Positions 7,758-14,810 of a stretch of 17,225 nt of DNA are shown here, piece by piece. Source of the stretch: Pavlovales sp. CCMP2436 (lineage: Eukaryota; Haptophyta; Pavlovophyceae; Pavlovales); NCBI GenBank assembly GCA_026770615.1, contig MU631499.1:209918-227142 (forward strand), read 5' to 3'. A program made the translations under genes and the position numbers. Every line of letters begins with the position of its first letter. Position 1 is the first letter of the stretch. The notes under the pieces were generated by a model, which saw only the letters and a list, made by a program, of their open reading frames with translations, made no database searches and was not told the DNA's origin.

Positions 7758-8467
7758 TACATTGTTTCTCTGAATTAGCATCTCATGCCGAGGGTACAAC
7801 ACTTATGCTGTCCTGCATGGACCAAGCGCTCGAGCCCATGGACGCAACCGACGCATCGCGCTCGAGCCGCAAACTGGAGTGCATGCAACTCCTGCTCGAT
7901 GCGGATGTCCGGCTGGACGACGAGCGTGAGTTATGCTGCTTCCGTCACATGTACAGGAAATCGTCGTCGTGGTCGCTCCTCAAACTGCTCGTGGTGCAGC
8001 TGCTCTGCGCGCACGGTGTGCCGCGCGAGACCTTTGCATTCGAATTTGATACGCCCCCCGACACCTCCGCGTCCTCCTCTGCCTGCTCTGCGTGGTTGCT
8101 CGAGACGGCTGGCCGGGGCACGCAGCTGCACCACCTGCAGTTCCTCACCGAGGCGCGCGTGCGCAAGCTCCTCCGCAGCGGGGCGGACGTGCACGTCGGC
8201 GCGCCCACGCCCTTTCAACTCGCACGCGCGCTGCTCGCGAGCGACGCGGCGCATGCGGGCGCCGCGCTCGTAGTGCAGGCGGCTGCCCCCTGGTCATGCG
8301 TGAATCACGCGCTCTTCCCCGAGCACGCGCGCACGCAGGCGCGCGAGCTGCTCATGATGGGCAGTCTGGTCGCCCGGCGCAAGTTTGAGAGCGAGGGGGT
8401 CGCCCTGCTCGACGTGTGGCCGCTCATTGTGGCGCACGCCGTCAGCCGCAGCGCCTTTGGGGCGTAG
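7748..8467 (+). CDS. Ankyrin-like repeat protein
   Basis: An uninterrupted 239-codon frame. Ankyrin-like helices are visible at CMQLLLDADVRLDD (about residues 46-59), LRSGADVHVGAPTPFQLARA (about 143-162) and the adjoining ALLASDAAHAGAALVV. The C-terminal block WSCVNHALFPEHART, then ARELLMMGSLVA and LLDVWPLIVAHAVSR resembles the conserved end of ankyrin-type proteins seen in algae and their large DNA viruses; this is from memory of the family pattern, not a search. Ankyrin proteins bind other proteins. ATG 7748 overlaps the divergent coiled-coil gene's ATG (7757) by 10 bp, so a later start (for example ATG 7805, MLSCMDQALEPM) is possible. The stop is 8 bp before the 172-bp inverted repeat. High GC and lack of introns fit the viral island, but a host origin cannot be excluded. 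Confidence 0.6.
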   Translation: MPSLHCFSELASHAEGTTLMLSCMDQALEPMDATDASRSSRKLECMQLLLDADVRLDDERELCCFRHMYRKSSSWSLLKLLVVQLLCAHGVPRETFAFEFDTPPDTSASSSACSAWLLETAGRGTQLHHLQFLTEARVRKLLRSGADVHVGAPTPFQLARALLASDAAHAGAALVVQAAAPWSCVNHALFPEHARTQARELLMMGSLVARRKFESEGVALLDVWPLIVAHAVSRSAFGA

Positions 8468-8474
8468 CCTGCGA

Positions 8475-8926
8475 GTTGCCGGGCGAGAAACTCGGTGCCT
8501 CCAGGCGATTTCGCACACGCGGCACCTCGCTCAAATATGATTTTCCGCACGAGTTTGCCGAGTGTAAAGGTCTTCAAATATGATCGCACCACGGGAATCC
8601 CGCTCGCTCAAATATGACTCCTTTTGGCCTTTTTCGCGTGCGTGCGCGCAGCAGAGGGGAGGGTGGCAGGGCCCATGGAGAATTATATTCGTGTTTTTTA
8701 TTTTCCTGTGTAACATTCTTTTCTCTAGATTTACTTTAGTAGTTTATATAAACCCGCACGCACTCGAAAAAGGCCAAAAGGAGTCATATTTGAGCGAGCG
8801 GGATTCCCGTGGCGCGATCATATTTGAAGACCTTTACACTCGGCAAAACTCGTGCGGAAAATCATATTTGAGTGAGATGCCGCGCGCGCAGATCGCCTGG
8901 CGCCACCGAGTTTCTCGCCCTGCAAC
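8475..8926. repeat. 172-bp inverted repeat with 108-bp spacer and six TCAAATATGA motifs
   Basis: The arms are 8475-8646 and 8755-8926. They match almost perfectly with a few substitutions and two compensating one-base indels. Each arm carries three TCAAATATGA decamers: 8531, 8574 and 8608 on the plus strand, and 8784, 8818 and 8862 as the complement. Other arm landmarks are GGGCGAGAAACTCGGTG (outer), ACGGGAATCCCGCTCGC (itself palindromic) and CTCCTTTTGGCCTTTTTCG (inner). The spacer is AT-rich. It lies between the ankyrin-like gene and the helicase-primase gene. Candidate roles are a replication origin, a bidirectional promoter or fused viral terminal repeats. Confidence 0.92.
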
Positions 8927-9032
8927 CGCCTCCCGCAGCCCACTGATAATTTGATTCGACTTTTAAAACGCCAATAAATCGGGAAGTCTTGCGGCCCGCA
9001 GTTAAATCACGGAGGAGGAAGAGAGAAGAGAG

Positions 9033-11189
9033 ATGATGTTCAACGATGAGAGCGACAGCGAGGAGGAGCGCGTCTTGGCAGGCGGCCGCGCGCCGATCGG
9101 CGACGATGACGAAATGACGGGCGGCGAGAGCATGCACCCTCTCAAGGAGCGGCTCCGAGAGCTGTGTGACATGCTTGAGATTTACTACGAGGGTGATGGA
9201 GATGCCCCCAAAAACGCAGCCTTCAACGACCCGGACCCGCTGGCGCGCACGATGCTCGTCTTCCGCAAGATCGTCTATGACGACGACCAGTGGATCGGCA
9301 GCGGGGGTGATGCGTCTCAAGCAATGCAGACTCTGTTCACGTAGATATGGACGCTGAACAAAGAGATGGAGCGGGTCTCCCCAGGTGGCGAGCTCGACCC
9401 CGCGCTCGTCAACCAATTCAACCGCATGTACGAGACGCTGCACCACGTGCGCGACATGCTCTACCGTATGCGCCGCATCTCGCTGCTCCGCGCGCCCGAG
9501 TCGCGTTTCATGAATGACAACGAGGCTCTGAAGGCGGGCGTCGCCGGGGAGCACCGCGAGACGTGCTTTACCGCCTCCAGGTGGGACTGCGAGTGCAACT
9601 CCGCCTGCGGCGTGGGCGCCATCGCCGAGAGCAACACCAACATCTATCGTCAGATTCCGATTGGGCTCGACGGGGAGACGGTGCAGGAGCTCGGGAAGCA
9701 CGTGCGCTGGGCGTGGCTGCCCCCCGTCGTCGCCAGCGCGGACATCAAACCCTTCCAGCGCCTGGTGATTCACCTCCTCGAGCAGGCGCGTCGGCGCGAC
9801 TACCGGCGCTACGGCAAGTCGATGTACGAGCGAATCAAAACGTCTGGTGCCACCAAGCGTCACACCCCCGCATGACGCTGCGCCTGCGACATATCGGCGT
9901 TCGTGCGCGGTGACCCGATCAACCGCGCGACCAACTACGCCAGCTGGTCGGACGCGACGGTCGAGAAGAGTAATATCGCAGCCGCGACGGAGTACCTGGA
10001 GACCTGCATCGACCCGTCGCTGCCGGTGCTCTTGAAAAGCCGGCGCTTTTACGCCTTCACCAACGGCGTGTACGTCACGTACATCCGGGACAATGGCCAG
10101 GTAAGGGACCGCTTCACGAGCTACGACGACGCGCCCGTGGCCGGCGAGGACGCAGCGGACTAGTACGCCGCGGTCAATTACTTTGACCGCCCCTGCCGCT
10201 ACGCCGAGCACGACACCTGCGACTGGTTTGAAATCCCCACGCCCGCGATGACTTCGATCATGGACTACCAGGAGCTCGACGCCGAAGTGCAAAAGTGACA
10301 CTGGGCCCTGCTCGGACGCCTCTTCCACGACGTGGGCGAGCTCGACGAGTGGCAGATCTGCTTCTTCCTGCGCGGCGTGGCGCTCTCGGGGAAGAGCTCG
10401 ATCATAATGTTCTGGAAGAGCTTCTTCGAGGCGGAGGACGTCGGCACCATCGCGAACAACATCGAGGGCACGTTTGGCTGGGGCGTGATGGCCAAGAAGC
10501 TCGTGTGCCTCGGGCCCGAGCTGCGCGGTAACTTTGTTCGCAACGTCGACCAGGCCACGCTGCAGTCGGTCATCTCGGGCGAGCTTGTCTCGCTCGCGGT
10601 CAAGAACAAGGACCCGCTCAACCTCGTCTGGACGGCGCCGCTTTTCCTCGTGGGCAACGACGACCTCATCTTCAAGGACAGCTCGGGGCAAGTGGCCCGC
10701 CGGATCGCCGCGATCGAGTACCTGCGCAAGGTGGTCGATGTGGACAGCGCCTTGCCGCAGAAGCTCGATGCGGAGCTCGACCTCATATTGGTGAAGGCGA
10801 ACCGGGCCTACCTCGCCGCGGTCAACCTGGTCGGCACGGGCGACGTCTGGTCGAAGATGCCTCCATATTTCAAAAAAATACAGGCCGGCTTTGAGCTGAA
10901 CAACTCCATCGCGCACTTTCTCGCGCACGCGATTCTCGTCTACGACCCGTTGCGCAGCCTGCCCCACCGCGTTTTCATGCGCCTCTACTCGAGCCACTGC
11001 ACCGTCTTCGGCCTCACCAAAATACCGTGTCGCCGGCTCAACGTGACCACGGTGCTGAACGCGCGCAGCATCCGCCTCTCCGACGCCATCGAGACGCAGT
11101 ACTGGAACGGCGTGCAGGTATCGGACCTGTTCCTCCACGGGATGGACGTCCCGGACCAGTCGGTCATTGACATGAGCGGTCTCGTCTAG
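9033..11189 (+). pseudogene. D5-type helicase-primase (SF3), four in-frame stops
   Basis: One reading frame of 719 codons runs from ATG ATG (9033) to TAG (11187-11189) with no frameshift but with in-frame stops at 9342 (TAG), 9873 (TGA), 10161 (TAG) and 10296 (TGA). The last third is a superfamily 3 helicase of the D5 family: DEWQICFFLRG, Walker A GVALSGKSS (10374-10400), NNIEGTFGWG, Walker B-like KKLVCLGPEL, SVISGELVSLAVKNK, the motif C asparagine in FLVGNDD, and the arginine finger region SSGQVARRIAAIEY. D5 proteins are replicative helicase-primases of nucleocytoplasmic large DNA viruses and some virophage/polinton-like viruses. The N-terminal two thirds shows Cys/Trp-containing segments (DCECNSAC) but no clear primase motif. 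The length is near the family's usual size. The stops suggest a dead endogenous copy; the intact frame suggests recent decay or stop readthrough. Confidence 0.82.
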
Positions 11190-11394
11190 TTATGTGCGCT
11201 CATTTTCGAGCTGATCTCGAATTGTAGTTGAAGGAAATGTGCATGTGAAGCATATCCCAGTGCGCACACTGGCACGCAGATGAGCACCACGAGCCCCAGT
11301 GTCAATTGGTTCTCAAGACTCAGCGGAATGGGCGGAGGCGGTGGTGGTGGTGTAGTTAAAGGATTACTATGACTCAAAGAAGCAGAGTAAAAAA
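11190..11394. other. Viral-island intergenic region
   Basis: A 205-bp gap between the helicase-primase stop and the dUTPase ATG. It contains a GGTGGT simple repeat near 11335-11353 and an A-rich run (GTAAAAAAATG) directly at the dUTPase start, which could serve as a promoter or leader. No gene is supported on either strand. Confidence 0.4.
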
Positions 11395-11913
11395 ATGCAG
11401 GTCAATGATCTCTCGCTGAGTGTTCAGATCACCAGACTGCACCCAGGTGCGGTGCTGCCGACGCGCTCGTCGCCCAAACAGGCTGGCTACGACCTGTATG
11501 CATGCGAGCCAATCCAGATTAATCCGCGCGGTGGGCGCGCGGTCGTCAAGACCGGCATTGCAATCGCCCTCCATCCGGGCAGCTCGGTGCACGCACGCAT
11601 CGCGCCGCACCCAGGACTCGCCGTGAGCAATGTCATCTGCATCAGCCCGGACGTGATCGATTTGGATCACCATGAGGAGATCACGGTCGTGCTCTTCAAC
11701 CACGGTGATGAGGCTTACCAGGTGCTCCCCGGTCACCGCATCGCCCAATTCGTCTTCGAGACGTGCACTAAGGTTGAGTGGCATGAGATCAGCAACGAGC
11801 GGTTCGAGGCCAACTCGTTCCATGTCAACAGCACCGAGCGTGCGCTTGAGCGCTCAATCGCCCTGCAATTGCGGCCGACCTTGGTAAGTTTTGAGTTAAA
11901 AATACCTCGATAA
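11395..11913 (+). CDS. dut: dUTPase-family protein, divergent active-site motifs
   Basis: A 172-codon frame from an ATG preceded by seven A's, ending in TAA. It aligns with trimeric dUTPase, which hydrolyses dUTP to dUMP and PPi and keeps uracil out of DNA. Motif 1 AGYDLYA (residues 30-36) is good, and TGIAIALHPG (53-62) fits. Motif 2 is ARIAPHPGL (67-75): the usual leading Gly is Ala and the usual Arg-Ser is His-Pro. Motif 3 is DVIDLDHHEEI (86-96): the Asp is kept but the substrate-stacking Tyr is His and the following Gly is Glu. Motif 4 is PGHRIAQ (112-118). The Gly-rich motif 5 is not recognisable; residues 130-172 are unlike the family. The fold is therefore likely but catalysis doubtful. 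The next gene starts three bases after the stop. Confidence 0.8.
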   Translation: MQVNDLSLSVQITRLHPGAVLPTRSSPKQAGYDLYACEPIQINPRGGRAVVKTGIAIALHPGSSVHARIAPHPGLAVSNVICISPDVIDLDHHEEITVVLFNHGDEAYQVLPGHRIAQFVFETCTKVEWHEISNERFEANSFHVNSTERALERSIALQLRPTLVSFELKIPR

Positions 11914-11916
11914 ATA

Positions 11917-12600
11917 ATGGGGGCGCGCTTCAACGAGTCACTCACGGTCTTGCAGTCGTTTGAAGTTGCGGGTGATACCACGCTGTCCACTCTGACATTG
12001 GATGACAGCCTGCTCTCGCAGGGGGCCGCCACGTTCCAGGGCAGGGTCGACCTGCCCGCGGCGACCTACCTGGACGCCAGCCTGCTTGTGGAGCCCGCGG
12101 TGAACCTCACTAGCTTCACCGCAGACAGCTTATCGTGGCTCGTGCAGACGGACAACGTGGGCAACAGCTTCCAGGTGCTCTCGGAGGCCGCCTACGTCCA
12201 GGACACGATGATGTACTTTGTCACCAAGGCATCGCCCAAGTTCACGAGCGATACCGCTATCGATCAAAGCGACACGGTCTGGCCTCTCACGAACTGGACC
12301 ACTTCCGCGAGCACCACCCGCCAATTGGATAATCAGGCATTCCAGGCGTACGACAAAGACCCCTCAAGGGCTTGGAATAGCAACTCAAATACCTTTCAGG
12401 ACTCGAATAACAAGTTTGGTTCCGAGTGGTTGCAGATCAAGTACCCGGAGGCTATTACGGTAACGAGAATCGCGTTTTCGAATTCAGAGCAACTGCGGGA
12501 TTTCACGTTCTCATCGTCGCCCGATGGCATTACTTGCAACACCTCGCCGTCCAGCTTGGGAGGCCTTGCTTGCTCCTCTGCTTGCCCCAGTGGGGGCTAG
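11917..12600 (+). CDS. Fibre-like protein with truncated discoidin (F5/8 C) domain
   Basis: A 227-codon frame starting three bases after the dUTPase stop. Residues 5-60 have a repetitive Thr/Ser/Leu/Gly strand pattern (VAGDTTLSTLTLDD, GAATFQGRV) like tail-fibre or beta-helix proteins. Residues about 137-204 match the first part of a discoidin/F5/8 type C carbohydrate-binding domain: AFQAYDKDPSRAWNS, then GSEWLQIKYPEAITVTRIAF and a SSSPDG turn. After residue 205 similarity ends, and the frame closes with TAG TGA inside a segment (GCCCCAGTGGGG) that recurs at 12961. The gene is therefore probably truncated by an insertion or rearrangement. In algal viruses such proteins often decorate particles and contact host glycans; that role is inferred from domain type and neighbours. 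Confidence 0.62.
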   Translation: MGARFNESLTVLQSFEVAGDTTLSTLTLDDSLLSQGAATFQGRVDLPAATYLDASLLVEPAVNLTSFTADSLSWLVQTDNVGNSFQVLSEAAYVQDTMMYFVTKASPKFTSDTAIDQSDTVWPLTNWTTSASTTRQLDNQAFQAYDKDPSRAWNSNSNTFQDSNNKFGSEWLQIKYPEAITVTRIAFSNSEQLRDFTFSSSPDGITCNTSPSSLGGLACSSACPSGG

Positions 12601-12989
12601 TGAACAGATTTCAGCTACCCAGTCGCCGAACTGGATTATTGCGGTGAACAGATTTCAGTTTGAAGCTAGGCCATACAGGCGCCCGATAATGGCACCAAAA
12701 GGGGCCCGGAGGCGGGGTCGTACTAAATACTGCTTGCTCTAACAAACTAAGAAAGTAACTAGCGATCGGCGCCGCAATTTCAACGCCTTGTATGCACCGG
12801 CCCAATTTCCCGCTCAACTCCCGCTCAACGCCGTCTCACTGCTGATGGAGGAGGGGGCCTCGTCCAACGCGCTCGAGCGGACCCTCGGCGACTACGGCCT
12901 GCCACCCGTCGAGCAGCAGATGGAGGAGGGCGCCCCGCCCAACGCGCTCGAGTGGACCCTGCCCAGTGGGGCTGTTAAACAGATTTCAC
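12584..12989. repeat. Direct repeats bracketing a 375-bp segment
   Basis: GCCCCAGTGGGGGCTAGTGA plus ACAGATTTCA (12584-12613) and GCCCAGTGGGGCTGTTAA plus ACAGATTTCA (12961-12989) are near-identical 30-bp direct repeats. A third partial copy, GGTGAACAGATTTCAG, is at 12643-12658. The bracketed segment holds the 75-bp tandem repeat described next. The left copy coincides with the break in the fibre-like gene. Confidence 0.6.
12788..12960 (+). CDS. Short coding-like segment with 75-bp tandem duplication
   Basis: The frame, open from 12741, reads RRRNFNALYAPAQFPAQL, then a 25-residue unit starting MEEGASSNALERTLG, and then a second partial unit MEEGAPPNALEWTL. The units start at 12845 and 12920, 75 bp apart, which preserves the frame. 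Acidic/Leu-rich helix-like composition and mostly GC-ending codons suggest a real coding fragment, but no family is recognised and no start codon is supported (the first in-frame candidate is TTG). It may be a fragment of a gene brought in with the repeats that flank it. Confidence 0.3.
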
Positions 12990-13049
12990 TTCTTCCTGAC
13001 TGTCGTGTGTCTGATCAGCCTAAGCGGTGGGGACGTTGTCTATGTGCAC

Positions 13050-13091
13050 TGCAAAGGTCCCCTGATCTGAGTGTTTCTCAACACTTGGGTC
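13050..13091 (+). repeat. Hairpin repeat, copy A
   Basis: TGCAAAGGTCC...GAGTGTTTCTCAACACTTGGGTC forms a 12-bp stem (GATCTGAGTGTT with AACACTTGGGTC, including G-U pairs) closed by a TCTC loop. A second copy lies at 14890-14933 with changes on both sides of the stem. It lies about 60 bp upstream of the tRNA-like sequence. Confidence 0.6.
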
Positions 13092-13150
13092 CGGTAGAGA
13101 CCTGTCAGGGGACGGACGTATTTCTAGATATTTACATACACAGTGCAAAA

Positions 13151-13221
13151 GTGATTCTAGTCTAATGGTTTAAGGCCCCCACCTTTGGGCAGAGGTCCCG
13201 AGTTCAAATCTTTAGATGCAC
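13151..13221 (+). tRNA. tRNA-like sequence, degenerate (pseudo-tRNA or SINE head)
   Basis: The A-box TAGTCTAATGG (13158-13168) and B-box GTTCAAATC (13202-13210) both fit RNA polymerase III consensus at normal spacing. The acceptor ends GTGATTC (13151-13157) and GATGCAC (13215-13221) pair at five of seven positions. The D stem GTCT/AGGC pairs fully. The T loop TTCAAAT is standard, but the T stem pairs only about three of five and the anticodon stem is poor. The anticodon reads TTG or TGG depending on how the loop is set, so identity (Gln- or Pro-like) is uncertain. Probably a tRNA pseudogene or tRNA-derived SINE. Confidence 0.45.
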
Positions 13222-13403
13222 ACCTTTGGCCCCTTTAAGTGGGCACCCTTTGGTTAAGTCGGTTTGGCCCCGCAGGCTCTATGAGTAACCAGGCTCAGGG
13301 GGGAGCGGTATCTGTGTGCTCGGGGAGTGGTCCTGGGCATGTTCGGGAGAATGTTCTCTGGGGAGAACGTCCTAATAAGAAATCCTTTCCTTTACACGGG
13401 ATT
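13222..13403. other. Spacer, no gene recognised
   Basis: Contains a small perfect hairpin GTTCTC-TGGG-GAGAAC at about 13353-13368. Open frames here have no recognisable domain. Confidence 0.35.
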
Positions 13404-13528
13404 GCGGGCAATAAGAAACTGAGCCTGAGTTTGTTGCTCTTCAATCGTAATTTGAGCAAAATTTGACAATTATTTGTATGTAATTTGCTAAGAAACTGAG
13501 CCTCAAATGTGCCGTTCTTATTGCCCGC
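13404..13528. repeat. Small inverted-repeat element (125 bp)
   Basis: Ends are GCGGGCAATAAGAA (13404-13417) and its exact reverse complement TTCTTATTGCCCGC (13515-13528). Inside, AAGAAACTGAGCCT occurs twice in direct orientation (13413-13426 and 13490-13503), and AGCAAAATT/AATTTGCT form a weaker inner inverted repeat. The layout resembles a miniature inverted-repeat transposable element, though no clear target-site duplication was seen. Confidence 0.7.
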
Positions 13529-13732
13529 GACCCCTGTAGTATCAAGGGAGTATGACCCTTCAACACACCTGCAGACGCCCCGGGCGTTGAGAGAGGTGGC
13601 TTTTATGATATCTGCAGTGGGAGGGGGCGCTCAGCCTCCCTGAGCAGCAATCAGCCTTGATAAAGATGGGTACACTGTGTGTGTGCTAAACTGGGAGCCA
13701 CACGGCGACGCGGCCCACGATGCGCCGCCAGT
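13529..13732. other. Spacer with short copy of an RGG-exon splice junction
   Basis: No gene is recognised. Positions 13612-13632 (CTGCAGTGGGAGGGGGCGCTC) match 579-598, the acceptor and first bases of the RGG-box last exon, with one extra G. Similarity does not extend further. Confidence 0.4.
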
Positions 13733-14010
13733 CAGTGAGTGTTATGCCGAGAGAGATGCGACCAAGCCGTTGTGACAGTAGAAACGTCAATCTTCTGCGC
13801 GCAGACCTCGTGCTGGTCGCCAATACGGTCGACAGTCACCAAACGGATGAGGCCGCGCTCATCGGAGGTGCAGTCTTCTCCGCTCACCGCGTCAATGATC
13901 TCGAGCTTAGGCCGCCCGCGATGTGCACGCTGGCCTCGATCATGACCGAGTGGCGTTTAGCGGGCTTCAGGTGGAGGTTCCCCTCGACGAGGCCGGGCGG
14001 ACAGAGACAT
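13733..14010 (-). pseudogene. Unidentified coding remnant with frame change
   Basis: The minus strand, in a GC-rich island within AT-rich DNA, reads LVEGNLHLKPAKRHSVMIEA in one frame (about 14000-13930) and then, after a one- or two-base shift near 13925, RPKLEIIDAVSGEDC, then TSDERGLIRLVTVDRIGDQ and HEVCAQKIDVSTVTTAWSHL, ending in TGA near 13735. The alternating strand and charge pattern looks like a real beta-rich protein. A further minus-strand stretch at about 14350-14250 (CEPDAAAARPDAMLMLKNDF) may be an upstream exon. I do not recognise the family. The plus-strand open frames over the same bases are less protein-like. Confidence 0.35.
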
Positions 14011-14049
14011 CAGAGTCCTCCCCTGTTCATGGTAATGTTACAGACATAC

Positions 14050-14077
14050 GTGGTCACTCGAGAGTGGTCATTCGAGA
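14050..14077. repeat. 14-bp tandem duplication
   Basis: GTGGTCACTCGAGA (14050-14063) is followed directly by GTGGTCATTCGAGA (14064-14077), one mismatch. Confidence 0.7.
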
Positions 14078-14192
14078 GCAGAGGTTTATTCCTGAATATC
14101 ACTTTATATACTGTATGAACACCACCACATAAAAAGGGCAACATTTTGCCTGGGTCAGGTGCGGTTTCAAACCCTGGTCTTGTTTGGCAAAA

Positions 14193-14251
14193 TGCTCGCA
14201 CCGAGCAAAGTAAATATGTATTATCAAATAAAAAAAAGCTTGCACCGAGCA
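14193..14251. repeat. Paired small hairpins TGCTCG-CAC-CGAGCA
   Basis: TGCTCGCACCGAGCA (14193-14207) is a 6-bp hairpin with a CAC loop. AGCTTGCACCGAGCA (14237-14251) repeats it with a C-to-T change that keeps a G-U pair. The two are separated by an A/T-rich spacer. Confidence 0.5.
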
Positions 14252-14726
14252 TTACTCCGGCAAAGTCGTTCTTCAGCATGAGCATTGCGTCTGGGCGAGC
14301 AGCAGCTGCATCGGGCTCACAGTAGCAGATGCGATAAGCGTCGGGCTCAACCGCGTGCGAGTGCGCGCGGCGTCGAGTCGGCGCGCGCGCGCGGCGGGCG
14401 GTGTGTCGTAAGATGGGCGGCGCGCGGGCGCGCGAGGGAGCACGGCCTACCCCTGAGGTCGAGGTCTCTCGGTATGTCAAGCTCGGTCGCAAACAGCGTA
14501 CTGTATGCCTGTTCCGAATGACTGAAATTGGGATACACCTGAGTCAACTCCGGTCATTATAAATAAAAAGGTCGCGATCAAGTTTTGAGTGGTTTCAGAA
14601 GTATAATATTTATAAATTTTTGCTTAAAGCTATGTTTTCAATAATCGTCACAGTCATTTTCCCAGACGACCATTTACAGGGGCGAAACGGTTTCTTAGTT
14701 CCAGGGTGAATCAAACAAAAATTTAT

Positions 14727-14810
14727 GCTGGAAACCAACGACCTCCATACCCCTGCTTTTTGCGGGCCTGCAGCGCGCTATGGAAGTATGCACTCTGCCA
14801 TCGTGCCGCG
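14727..14810 (-). tRNA. Degenerate tRNA-like sequence
   Basis: The minus strand reads GCGGCACGATGGCAGAGTGC: TGGCAGAGTG fits the polymerase III A-box. A stem CTTCC/GGAGG encloses a long loop (like an anticodon arm with an intron), and GTTGG/CCAGC forms a T-stem-like pair but with only three loop bases, so the B-box is lost. The acceptor ends do not pair. Best read as a decayed tRNA or SINE fragment. Confidence 0.28.

Noticed and set aside
8531..8954. Short open frames on both strands between the ankyrin-like and helicase genes
   Set aside because: They are mirror translations of the two arms of the inverted repeat.
8862..11138. 758-codon open frame on the minus strand, the longest in the window
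   Set aside because: It is antisense to the helicase-primase and is rich in Val, Arg, His, Asp and Glu, as expected for the complement of a GC3-biased gene. The plus strand carries recognisable helicase motifs; the minus frame carries none.
9033..11189. Wholesale genetic-code change with only TAA as stop
   Set aside because: The RGG gene ends TGA TAG, the ankyrin-like gene ends TAG, and the helicase itself seems to end at TAG, so TAG and TGA still act as stops. Local decay or readthrough is more economical.
14130..14200. Second tRNA candidate around GGTTTCAAACC
   Set aside because: A B-box-like core is present on either strand, but there is no A-box at proper spacing and no acceptor pairing.
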